Source of the DNA: Paracoccus stylophorae
Lineage (GTDB): Bacteria; Pseudomonadota; Alphaproteobacteria; Rhodobacterales; Rhodobacteraceae
Assembly (NCBI RefSeq): GCF_028553765.1
Contig: NZ_CP067134.1
Location: forward strand, 2,151,001-2,215,000
Length of the DNA stretch: 64,000 nt
Direction: 5' to 3'
A program made the translations under genes and the position numbers. The notes under the pieces were generated by a model. That model ran no database searches. It had not been told where the DNA came from and saw only the letters and a list, made by a program, of their open reading frames with translations. Positions 47,360 through 55,220 of this stretch are shown piece by piece; the first letter of the stretch is position 1, and each line of letters begins with the position of its first letter.

Positions 47360-48883
47360 TTAGACGGCCATCGCCAGCTTGCGGAACGCAGCGGCGCGCA
47401 CAACGGCGGCACCGACGCGGCGGCGGGCGTGGTAGCGCATCAGGCCATTGACGCGAACGCTGTAGGGGTCGGCCATCATCGCCAGCGCCAGCCGGTCATA
47501 GATCCGATACCCACGCTTGAAGTCGCCGAAGATCACCGGCTCGGCATCGGCGGCAATGTCGGGCATGTCCACGGCTTCGACCACCGGGCGACCAAGGATC
47601 GTCTCGGGCTGGCCGGCCTGATAGCTGGGCTGCCAGATATAGTTGCCGTCGCTGGTCTTCATGCTGCGGATGGCGGCAAGGGTCTGGCCGTTCATCACCC
47701 ACGTGCCGGCATTGCGATAGGTCGTGGGAAGCGCATACATCAGGGCGATCAGCGCATCCGGCGACAGCGCGGCGGTGTGGCCGTTATCGACGGTCTCGAT
47801 CTCCGCGTTCGCCATGAAGCCCGAAGGTTCCAGCGCGGTGTTGCCGTGAACGAACGAAAGCGCCTCCTTCTGGCCGAAGTCCTCTGCCAGCGCGAGGGTG
47901 ACTTCCGGCAGCACGTTGTCGCTGTCTTCCGCCAGTTGAAGCGACAGATCGACATAGGTTGCCAGTTCCTTCACCGCGATCTCGGCCTGATCGAAGGTCG
48001 GTTCGCTGCCGGTGCGCGCGGCGGTCTCGCCGACCCACGCGGCGTTGGTGATCGCGGTGCGCTTGGGCAAGACCACGCTGGCGCTGGTCGTGCTGCGCAC
48101 ATCGGCGATGGCGCGGATCGGGCTGAATTCCACCAGATTGCGAAGGAATTCGGCGCTGACATCCTCGGGGGCCAGGACATGGTTCGCGGTGTCGCTGGCC
48201 GTGGTCAGGGCCTTGCTTTCCGCGCTGCCGGTGGACAGGTAGTTGATGAAGCTCTTGCGCTCCACGTCGCCCTGCACGATGGCCGGTGCGCCGGGGCGGT
48301 TGCCCTTGGCTTCCAGCTTGTCCAGGCGCGACAGCACCGCGTCCAGCTTCTTCTGATCGAAAACCGGCGCGTCATTGGCCGGGGTGGTCTCGGCCTTGGG
48401 GGCCAGTTCTTCGTTCTCCACGGTGATATTCTCCTGTGATGTGGATTGCGATTTCAGGGACGTGATCTGTGCGCCGGGGTGGCATGGCACCGCGACAACA
48501 GAGATTTCATGCAGGGCCAGCTTGGCGATGCTGCGGCCCTTGGGGTTGCGGGTGGCCTCCTTGGTGACAAAGCCGATGCTCAACCCGCTGACGGCACCGG
48601 CGCGGATCATGGCGCGGACCTCGCGGGCGCGCTCCACGTCATCGACCAGCAGCTTGCCCTTGACGGTCAGGCCGGTGTCGGTCTCCGCGATCTCGTTCCA
48701 GACGCCGATCACCTGCCCTTGGTCATGGGCGAACAGCATCGGCAGGCTGGCGGGCTGGTCGAACGCGCCCTTCTCGATCACGTCGCCCACGCGGTCGGGT
48801 CCAGAAAATGGCCAAGCCGTTCCGGTGATCTCGCCTGCGTCGGTGGCGGTTAGCTGGGCTTTGACCTCGATAAAGTCAGTCAT
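47360..48883 (-). CDS. fused prohead protease / HK97-type major capsid protein
   Basis: 507 residues combining two usually separate proteins. Residues about 1-140 are an HK97 prohead protease: GTAWPFSGPDRVGDVIEKGAF, catalytic His in LPMLFAHDQGQVIGVW, Ser in AVSGLSIGF, and ISVVAVPCHPGAQI. A coiled-coil scaffold-like delta region (KKLDAVLSRLDKLEAKG) lies near 175-190. Residues about 205-507 are the HK97 capsid fold (FINYLSTG, VLAPEDVSAEFLRNLVEFSPIRAIADVRSTTSASVVLPKR, WVMNGQTLAAIRSMK, IFGDFKRGYRIYDRLALAMM). No stop or shift separates them. Confidence 0.92.
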   Translation of the reverse strand: MTDFIEVKAQLTATDAGEITGTAWPFSGPDRVGDVIEKGAFDQPASLPMLFAHDQGQVIGVWNEIAETDTGLTVKGKLLVDDVERAREVRAMIRAGAVSGLSIGFVTKEATRNPKGRSIAKLALHEISVVAVPCHPGAQITSLKSQSTSQENITVENEELAPKAETTPANDAPVFDQKKLDAVLSRLDKLEAKGNRPGAPAIVQGDVERKSFINYLSTGSAESKALTTASDTANHVLAPEDVSAEFLRNLVEFSPIRAIADVRSTTSASVVLPKRTAITNAAWVGETAARTGSEPTFDQAEIAVKELATYVDLSLQLAEDSDNVLPEVTLALAEDFGQKEALSFVHGNTALEPSGFMANAEIETVDNGHTAALSPDALIALMYALPTTYRNAGTWVMNGQTLAAIRSMKTSDGNYIWQPSYQAGQPETILGRPVVEAVDMPDIAADAEPVIFGDFKRGYRIYDRLALAMMADPYSVRVNGLMRYHARRRVGAAVVRAAAFRKLAMAV

Positions 48884-49199
48884 TGGTCTGCACCTCGTCA
48901 GCGCCCATCCATCGGGCCGTGATAACGTCCAGCGCCAGCGGCAGGATTTCCCCGATGGGCCGGTTCTTGGCGTAGGTCTCGACCAGCCGGGAAGCCTCTT
49001 GCGGATCGGTGTTCGCGCCGATCAGGCCAAGCCGGATGATCTCGACCAGATCGACCAGCCGGAAGTCGCTGCGGGACAGGCGAACGAACAGCGCGCCGAT
49101 CCCGGTGCTGGTCTTGGTTTCCAGTTCGGCGATCATCGGATCGGACAGCAGGAAGTCGCGTTCGCCATCGCCGAAGAAAGCCCGGTGGGTGATATTCAT
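48876..49199 (-). CDS. GTA gp10/TAC-like small phage protein
   Basis: 107 residues. RAFFGDGERDFLLSDPMIAELETKTSTGIGALFVRL followed by a DLVEIIRLGLIGA helix matches the gene-transfer-agent tail-chaperone family (Phage_TAC_11-like). It sits between portal and protease, not next to the tape measure as usual. It overlaps the portal gene (ATGA) and the protease/capsid gene (eight bases). Confidence 0.7.
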   Translation of the reverse strand: MNITHRAFFGDGERDFLLSDPMIAELETKTSTGIGALFVRLSRSDFRLVDLVEIIRLGLIGANTDPQEASRLVETYAKNRPIGEILPLALDVITARWMGADEVQTND

Positions 49200-50410
49200 G
49201 CGTCATCATCCAGTGCGGGATTGGCCGGGGCGGTCGTCCCGGTGCTGGTGTAGGGGTTGTCCAGGCTGTCGCCACCTTCGATGGGCGGCATGTTCATGCG
49301 GGCGCGGACCTCATTGGCGGTCATGGCACCCATGCTGCGATACTGCCCGAACGCAGCCGCACGGGCCGCGTGATCGACCGACAGCATGTCGTCCACGTTA
49401 CACTCGATGTAGCGGGTGGCGCGTTCCTCGGGCCTCAGCAGGCAACGGCTGTAAGCCGCCTGCCATCGGGCAATCCACGGGCGAAGGGTGCCGGTCAGGA
49501 ATTCACGCTGCGCCTGTTCGTAGTTGCTCCAGGTGGCGCGGCTCATCTCGAACAGCGATGCGGGCGGGACGCCGAACGCCCGCGCGATCTCGCGGATTTG
49601 TTCGCGCCGGACCTCGGAAAATTCCGCGTCGGCCAGCTTCATCGCGATCTCGTGGAAGGTCATACCTTCATCCAGGATCGCGGTCGAACCGGCCTGATCC
49701 CCGCCATGCGACCGGAACCAGCTTGAAGCGATCTTCTTTGCGCCTTCCGCGTCCAGCTTGTTCGGGTGCTGGATCACACCAGAAGGTCTGCCGCCATTGG
49801 CGAAGAAACCCGCCATGTGCGCCTCGGCGGCGATGGCAAGCCCGATGGCCTCTTTCGCCAAGGTGATCGGGCTGACGCCTCCAAGGGCCTGAATGTGCAG
49901 CACGTCCTGAAACGGCAGGACGTGTTCCCCGCCATCTTTCAGCCGGATGCGGTAGGACGGTTCGCCGAAGTCGTCATGCTCGATGCTGACCGCGCCGGGG
50001 TCCATGCGCAGCATGAAGACCGGGCGTCCGTCTGCATTGCGGGCGACCTGCGCGAAGCCGTGGCCCCGCAGCAAGGCGTCGGCGGTCAGTTGTTCGCGAA
50101 ACGCCTCTGCGCTTGTCCAGTCATTGGCGTGATCGTGAACCAGCGCGAAGGCCGGGTGATCCTTCGCGGCCTCGCGGTCCTCTTGGCGATAGACCTTGAA
50201 GGGCAGCGTGGCGACGGATTCGGCAATGAGGGAAACGGCGCGGCGAACAGCAGGGACGCGCATCGCGGTTGTGGCGCTGACGCTGACGCCGGATGCGACG
50301 GGCGCGACACCGAACAGCCCAAGCAGCCGGTCGTCGGGCAGGGCCAGTGATTTTTCTTCGATGGGCTGGCCTTGGCCGAAGGCTCGGCCAAGGCGCGACA
50401 GGATGGACAC
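49196..50410 (-). CDS. HK97-family phage portal protein
   Basis: 404 residues forming the dodecameric DNA gate of the capsid. Typical blocks: AVRRAVSLIAESVATLPFKVYR, NDWTSAEAFREQLTADALLRGHGFAQVAR, ISPITLAKEAIGLAIAAEAHMAGFFANGGRPSGVIQHP-like stretch, and SRATWSNYEQAQREFLTGTLRPWIARWQAAYSRCLL. It is the first gene of the overlapping block portal-TAC-capsid-TAC-HNH-hypothetical. An ACTCG box lies six bases upstream of the ATG. Confidence 0.93.
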   Translation of the reverse strand: MSILSRLGRAFGQGQPIEEKSLALPDDRLLGLFGVAPVASGVSVSATTAMRVPAVRRAVSLIAESVATLPFKVYRQEDREAAKDHPAFALVHDHANDWTSAEAFREQLTADALLRGHGFAQVARNADGRPVFMLRMDPGAVSIEHDDFGEPSYRIRLKDGGEHVLPFQDVLHIQALGGVSPITLAKEAIGLAIAAEAHMAGFFANGGRPSGVIQHPNKLDAEGAKKIASSWFRSHGGDQAGSTAILDEGMTFHEIAMKLADAEFSEVRREQIREIARAFGVPPASLFEMSRATWSNYEQAQREFLTGTLRPWIARWQAAYSRCLLRPEERATRYIECNVDDMLSVDHAARAAAFGQYRSMGAMTANEVRARMNMPPIEGGDSLDNPYTSTGTTAPANPALDDDA

Positions 50411-50483
50411 TCGGATACTCGCTACAAACTACTGTGGCAAATATGCCACACATGCAGGATTTGTGCAAGCCGAATGTGTTCCG

Positions 50484-52055
50484 TCAGGGCAGCTTGTAGT
50501 CGGGCAGCGCGTCAATGACGCGGGCCTTCGCCACCACCGAAACGTCGCCGTAGTCATCCGATGCCGTCTTGCCCGCGTGGCCTTGGATCGCGTCTGCGAT
50601 CCGATCCGACAACCCCAGTTCCCGCGTCAGCGACTTGAATCTGTGCCGCCAGCCATGCGACGGCTGCACCCCTTCCGGCACAAGATCAGCCTCTTGAAGC
50701 CATTGCGATACGCGACCGGCGGTCACGCGCGCCGATGCAAGGTATCTCTCCGGCTTCTTGCCGCCATGAAACAGCGGGCCGGCAGATGCCGAACGGATGA
50801 AGTCGGCAAAGCCCAATGCGACCACCTGCCGGTGTAGCGGAACGTCGCGATAGCCGCCCGCCTTGACGCTGCCAGCGTCGGGCGTGATCCTGACCACCCA
50901 TCGGTCGCCCTCTTGTCGAACGTCCTCTTTCCGTAGCTGCGCCATTTCAGCGACACGCGCGCCGGTGAAGGCGCAGAGGATCGGCAACCAGCGTTTCGCA
51001 GCCGTGATGTGGGCGCTCTCGCGGTTGGCCGGGTTGTCTGCCTCTTTGGGTGTGTAGCTGGTCGAGAATTTCAGGACCGCGACGGCCTCGGGTGTGGTGT
51101 AGCCGCGTTCGCGGGTGCGCTGCGCCTTCGCGACGGGTTGCCGAACGGCCTCTGCCTCATTGGTGGGCAGGCGGTCGTTCTCGAACGCCCACCGCAGCAG
51201 GGCGCGGACGCTGGCAAGATACTTGTTCGCGATGGTCTTGGGCGATTTGCCTTCGACCAGCAGCTTGTCGCGCCAGTCCAGCAAGTTCCGTTTCGTGATC
51301 TGGCGCGCGTCGGAATGACCCAGGAATTTGACCAGATGCAGGATCGCAGCTTCCCATCCTCGCGCGCCGTCCTTGTGCTTGCCCAAGGCTTGCCGCGTGG
51401 CGATGTAGTCCTTGAACAGCGCCTTGATCGGCACCGGGTCTGGCTGGTCGTCAGGCGGCGCTGCGTTGGCGATAAGCGGATGCTCGGGCTTGCCGGCGAA
51501 GTTGCCTTCGTCGCGCTCCACGGTGCGCGCAAGCGCCTCTAGTTCACCAACAGCGATGGCGCGGGCGATCATGCGCCATTCGTCGGTGGCCGGCGCTGCC
51601 GTATGGTTGCCGGTCTGCCGGAACCGCTCGACCTGCTCACCGACAAGGACGGCAAGGCGCTGGTCGTCAAGGGTGCCGGCGATGGCGGCGCGAAGGTCGG
51701 CAACATGCTGGTCGTCTATCGACAGGCTCGGCCAGCGCGGATCGTTCCGAAGCGCCTCGTCCATCGCGATTCGCTGCCGGTAGTGGCTGGCGGCGATCTG
51801 GTCGGGCGTGAGGGGGTAACGGCCCACCTGCGCCACCATAGCGCCCTGTGACGCGGCCTTGCGCTCGGCCAGCGCCAATTCGTGTTGCAGGACCGCGACG
51901 GCACCGGGCAAGTGCTTCATCGCCGTGCGCCGATCAGGGCCTAGCGGATGGCGAAGTTCGGTCTTGCCGACGATCCGGCGAAGGTCTTTCGGCACGACCA
52001 GCCGGGCGAAGAATCTGCCGTCGCGGTTGAGAAGGTATCGGGTTGCGCCTGCCAT
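50484..52055 (-). CDS. int: tyrosine-type site-specific integrase
   Basis: About 523 residues, catalysing integration at the tRNA-Thr 3' end. An N-terminal SAM-like core-binding domain spans about 215-320. The catalytic domain has the first Arg in AFTGARVAEMAQL, HGWRHRFKSL (His-x-x-Arg), QGHAGKTASDDYGD with the second His and the likely nucleophilic Tyr. ATG at 52055 is preferred; a GTG three codons earlier is possible. The promoter region holds the inverted repeat TCGTT-TGT-AACGA. No excisionase gene is recognisable nearby. Confidence 0.93.
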   Translation of the reverse strand: MAGATRYLLNRDGRFFARLVVPKDLRRIVGKTELRHPLGPDRRTAMKHLPGAVAVLQHELALAERKAASQGAMVAQVGRYPLTPDQIAASHYRQRIAMDEALRNDPRWPSLSIDDQHVADLRAAIAGTLDDQRLAVLVGEQVERFRQTGNHTAAPATDEWRMIARAIAVGELEALARTVERDEGNFAGKPEHPLIANAAPPDDQPDPVPIKALFKDYIATRQALGKHKDGARGWEAAILHLVKFLGHSDARQITKRNLLDWRDKLLVEGKSPKTIANKYLASVRALLRWAFENDRLPTNEAEAVRQPVAKAQRTRERGYTTPEAVAVLKFSTSYTPKEADNPANRESAHITAAKRWLPILCAFTGARVAEMAQLRKEDVRQEGDRWVVRITPDAGSVKAGGYRDVPLHRQVVALGFADFIRSASAGPLFHGGKKPERYLASARVTAGRVSQWLQEADLVPEGVQPSHGWRHRFKSLTRELGLSDRIADAIQGHAGKTASDDYGDVSVVAKARVIDALPDYKLP

Positions 52056-52061
52056 GTCACA

Positions 52062-52090
52062 CACTCGTTTGTAACGAAATTTGTAACATC
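52062..52090 (-). promoter_or_regulatory. integrase upstream operator-like repeats
   Basis: CACTCG followed by the perfect inverted repeat TCGTT-TGT-AACGA (52066-52078) and a further TTTGTAAC. The TTTGTAACGA half-site is the same as in the boxes before the tape measure and portal genes. Confidence 0.4.
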
Positions 52091-52145
52091 AGAATGACCA
52101 AAGCCCCTGCAATGCAAGGGCTTTTTGACAAATCAATAGGTTAGA

Positions 52146-52220
<75 letters not shown>

Positions 52221-52233
52221 ATCGTGTGACGGG

Positions 52234-52262
52234 CGTTTAGACAATGGCCGATGAACGCGCAA
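52234..52262 (-). promoter_or_regulatory. tRNA-Thr promoter
   Basis: On the minus strand TTGCGC and TAAACG are separated by 17 bases, ending 14 bases before the mature tRNA. Confidence 0.5.
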
Positions 52263-52352
52263 GGGGGTGGGGCCAAGTTTTCGTGGCGTCCGGGCGGCCG
52301 CGATGTGCGGGCATTGCTGGACTGTCGCCGGCCCTGACGCTAACAGTGCGGC

Positions 52353-52559
52353 ATGAAAGGTCGGGACCGGGACGCGCGGGACAAGGACGGGCAGGACAAG
52401 GCCGCCTCGGCGCGCGAGGACAGGCTGCGCGCGGCGTTGCGTGCCAATCTACAACGGCGCAAGGCGCAGGCCCGGGCGCGCGCGGCGCAGGACGCGGCCG
52501 CAGACGACGCATCGGGCGACGACCGACCGGACGACAGGACAGGCAAGGACGACAGCTAG
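52353..52559 (+). CDS. small basic/acidic conserved protein upstream of murA
   Basis: 68 residues, extremely rich in Arg, Asp, Ala and Lys (REDRLRAALRANLQRRKAQARARAAQ). Short proteins with the same SAREDRLRAALRANLQRRKAQ-type core precede murA in related genomes as I recall. The stop is directly joined to the murA start (TAGATG), supporting a real coding gene. Function unknown. Confidence 0.65.
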   Translation: MKGRDRDARDKDGQDKAASAREDRLRAALRANLQRRKAQARARAAQDAAADDASGDDRPDDRTGKDDS

Positions 52560-53831
52560 ATGGACCAGATTATCGTTCAGGGGAACGGGCCGCTGAAGGG
52601 CGAGATCCCGATCGCGGGGGCGAAGAACGCCTGCCTTGCCCTGATGCCCGCGACCCTGCTGACCGATCAGCCGCTGACGCTGACGAACGCGCCGCGCCTG
52701 TCGGATATCCGCACCATGACCGAGCTGCTGCAAAGCCTTGGCGCCGAGGTTGCCAGCCTTCAGGACGGTCAGGTCCTGGCGCTGTCCAGCCACGATCTGA
52801 CCAGTCACCGGGCCGATTACGACATCGTGCGCAAGATGCGCGCCTCGATCCTGGTGCTGGGGCCGATGCTGGCGCGCGACGGGCGCGCCATCGTGTCCCT
52901 GCCCGGCGGTTGCGCCATCGGCGCGCGCCCCGTGGACCTGCATCTGAAGGCGTTGGAGGCGATGGGCGCGGAACTTGACCTGCGCGACGGCTATGTCCAC
53001 GCCAAGGCGCCGCTTGGCGGGCTGAAAGGCGCGGTGGTCGATTTTCCGCTGGTCTCGGTCGGCGCGACCGAAAACGCGCTGATGGCGGCCACGCTGGCCC
53101 GCGGGACCACGGTGTTGCAGAACGCCGCGCGCGAGCCCGAGATCGTCGATCTGGCCCGCTGCCTGCGCGCGATGGGTGCCCAGATCGAGGGCGAGGGCAC
53201 GCGCACGATCACGGTCGAGGGGGTCGAGACGTTGCAGGGTGCCACCCATCCCGTGGTGACCGACCGGATCGAGCTGGGCACATACATGCTGGCGCCCGCC
53301 ATCTGCGGCGGCGAGGTCGAGTGTCTGGGCGGGCGGATGGATCTGCTGCCGGCGTTCTGCGAAAAGCTGGAAGAGGCCGGCATCAGCGTTCAGGACACGC
53401 CGCGCGGGGTCAAGGTGTCGCGGGCCAATGGCCGCGTGCACGCCGTCGATGTCACGACCGAGCCCTATCCCGGCTTTCCGACCGATCTTCAGGCCCAGTT
53501 CATGGCGCTGATGTGCCTGGCCGAAGGCACCAGCGTGCTGGAAGAGACGATCTTCGAGAACCGGTTCATGCACGCGCCCGAACTGATGCGGATGGGCGCG
53601 CAGATCGAGGTTCACGGCGGACACGCCACCGTCACCGGGGTGGACAGGCTGCGCGGGGCGCCGGTCATGGCGACCGATCTGCGCGCCTCGGTCAGCCTGA
53701 TCCTTGCCGGGATGGCCGCCGAAGGGCAGACCACGCTGAGCCGGGTCTATCATCTGGACCGGGGTTATGAGCATGTCGTGCGCAAGCTGCGCGGTGTCGG
53801 TGCGCAGATCGAGCGCGTGAAAGAGGAGTAG
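52560..53831 (+). CDS. murA: UDP-N-acetylglucosamine 1-carboxyvinyltransferase
   Basis: First committed step of peptidoglycan synthesis, transferring enolpyruvate from PEP to UDP-GlcNAc. 423 residues. [24 protein letters not shown] and the catalytic loop [15 protein letters not shown] are present. The active cysteine is about residue 118, so the enzyme should be fosfomycin-sensitive. [15 protein letters not shown] and [14 protein letters not shown] complete the family pattern. Confidence 0.97.
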   Translation: MDQIIVQGNGPLKGEIPIAGAKNACLALMPATLLTDQPLTLTNAPRLSDIRTMTELLQSLGAEVASLQDGQVLALSSHDLTSHRADYDIVRKMRASILVLGPMLARDGRAIVSLPGGCAIGARPVDLHLKALEAMGAELDLRDGYVHAKAPLGGLKGAVVDFPLVSVGATENALMAATLARGTTVLQNAAREPEIVDLARCLRAMGAQIEGEGTRTITVEGVETLQGATHPVVTDRIELGTYMLAPAICGGEVECLGGRMDLLPAFCEKLEEAGISVQDTPRGVKVSRANGRVHAVDVTTEPYPGFPTDLQAQFMALMCLAEGTSVLEETIFENRFMHAPELMRMGAQIEVHGGHATVTGVDRLRGAPVMATDLRASVSLILAGMAAEGQTTLSRVYHLDRGYEHVVRKLRGVGAQIERVKEE

Positions 53832-53834
53832 AGG

Positions 53835-54311
53835 ATGACGAAAGACGCGCGCTTTGCCGATGCGGATGCCCGTCCGCTGGCGCTGATGGCCGTGGACGAG
53901 GACGATCTGAAGATCATCTCGGCCCTGTCGCAGGACGCGATCCTGCCTGCGTCGGAAATCGGCTTCGATGCCGGCGCGCGGCGTCTGGCGCTGCTGATCA
54001 ACCGTTTTCGGTGGGAGGACGCCGATCAGGCCCGCGCCGCCGGGCGCGAGTTCGAGCGGGTGCGGTCGCTGCTGATCGTGAACGACGTGCTGCGGATGCA
54101 AAGCGACGGCATCGACCGGGACGAGGACATCGTGCTGGAACTGCTGGCCCTGACCTGGACGCCCGGCAAGGACGGCACCGGACGCCTGTCGCTGGAATTT
54201 GCCGGGGACGGCACGCTTGCGGCCGAGGTCGAATGCATCAACATTGAACTGCGCGACGTGACCCGCCCCTATGTCGCCCCCTCGGGCAAGGCACCCAGCC
54301 ATCCCGATTAG
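53835..54311 (+). CDS. DUF2948 family protein
   Basis: 158-residue conserved alphaproteobacterial protein of unknown function: ARPLALMAVDEDDLKIISALSQDAILPASEIGF, RRLALLINRFRWED and a C-terminal VECINIELRDVTRPYVAPSGKAPSHP. It starts three bases after the murA stop, with GAGGA-type overlap into its ribosome site, so it is cotranscribed with murA. Confidence 0.9.
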   Translation: MTKDARFADADARPLALMAVDEDDLKIISALSQDAILPASEIGFDAGARRLALLINRFRWEDADQARAAGREFERVRSLLIVNDVLRMQSDGIDRDEDIVLELLALTWTPGKDGTGRLSLEFAGDGTLAAEVECINIELRDVTRPYVAPSGKAPSHPD

Positions 54312-54374
54312 GCGGGCAAACCGCGCTGCTGGCGGACACTGACGGGTGCGGCAGGCCGGCCCGGCGGCGGAACG

Positions 54375-54451
54375 TGGCGACCCCGGAAGGACTCGAACCC
54401 TCAACCTGGCGATTAGAAGTCGCCTGCTCTGTCCAGTTGAGCTACGGGGCC
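54375..54451 (-). tRNA. tRNA-Arg (TCT)
   Basis: 77-nt cloverleaf with encoded CCA on the minus strand. Acceptor GGCCCCG/CGGGGTC, anticodon arm GGCGA-CTTCTAA-TCGCC (anticodon TCT), T arm GAGGGTTCGAGTCCTTC. A weak TTGCGC/CAGAAA promoter with 17-base spacing lies upstream. Confidence 0.95.
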
Positions 54452-54520
54452 GCGCTGTGGGCGCTTTCTGCGTGATCCGGCGCGGTTGCGCAAGCCGGTT
54501 GGCGCGGCCGTGCGGGGTTT

Positions 54521-55009
54521 TCAGGCGGTGTCGTCCGGCAGGGTCAGGGTCATGAAGATGCTGTTGGGATCGGGCCCGTAATCGCCGAAGGGCAGGCATT
54601 CCACAAAGCCTGCGCGGGCATACAGGGCGCGGGCGGCGGCAAAGCTGTCCTGCGCGCCGGTTTCCAGCGACAGTCGCGACAGTCCCGCATCGCGCGCATG
54701 GTCGATCATGTGCCTCAGCACCGCGCGCGACAGGCCGCGGCCGCGATATTCGGTCAGCACATGCATGGATTTCAGCTCTCCCTGCCGCTGGCCCCATCGT
54801 TTCAGCGCGCCCATGGCGACCGCGCGTCCGGCGACCCGCAGCACGAAAAAGTCGATCTGCGGCGCGCGCAGGGTGTCGCGCGGCATCATGTGGATCGATT
54901 CGGGCGGCGTGTCGGCATGCATGTCGGCCACGTGGCGCTGAAAGATCAGGTCCAGATCGGCGGACAGCGGGTCTTCGGTCGCGATACGGATATCTGTGTC
55001 GTCTTTCAT
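54521..55009 (-). CDS. GNAT-family N-acetyltransferase
   Basis: 162-residue acetyltransferase. The acetyl-CoA loop is LKSMHVLTEYRGRGLSRAVLRHMIDHARDAG (V-x5-RGRG-x-x-R). The C-terminal LETGAQDSFAAARALYARAGFVECLPFGDYGPDPNSIFM resembles the subgroup of small-molecule acetyltransferases. ATG at 55009 with AGGAGAGG upstream. The substrate is unknown. Confidence 0.9.
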   Translation of the reverse strand: MKDDTDIRIATEDPLSADLDLIFQRHVADMHADTPPESIHMMPRDTLRAPQIDFFVLRVAGRAVAMGALKRWGQRQGELKSMHVLTEYRGRGLSRAVLRHMIDHARDAGLSRLSLETGAQDSFAAARALYARAGFVECLPFGDYGPDPNSIFMTLTLPDDTA

Positions 55010-55149
55010 CGGCCTCTCCTGCGCGGCGCAGTGAAAGCGCGGCGCGCGCGCAAGGTCAAGACGGCGCGACATCCGCGCCGGATCGTTGCCAGCCCGGTTT
55101 GGGTGACGGCGGGCTGCAATCGCAGGTGGTCCGCAGGGGCCTGTTTCGC

Positions 55150-55186
55150 TTGACTTGTCGGCGGATGCTTTGCAACATCATGATGT
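55150..55186 (+). promoter_or_regulatory. candidate fdh promoter with 12-bp palindrome
   Basis: TTGACT and CAACAT are 17 bases apart. The perfect palindrome ACATCATGATGT (55175-55186) overlaps the -10 box and predicted transcription start, 35 bases before the fdh start codon. A regulator bound there would be expected to repress; its identity is unknown. Confidence 0.4.
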
Positions 55187-55220
55187 ACCTATCTGTTGGA
55201 CAGGCAAAGTGGAGGGTTCC

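Noticed and set aside
38206..52055. Gene transfer agent cluster
   Set aside because: Despite GTA-like small proteins, the element has an integrase, att repeats, an Abi gene, a P27 small terminase and a non-GTA gene order, and it lacks the rest of the GTA tail genes.
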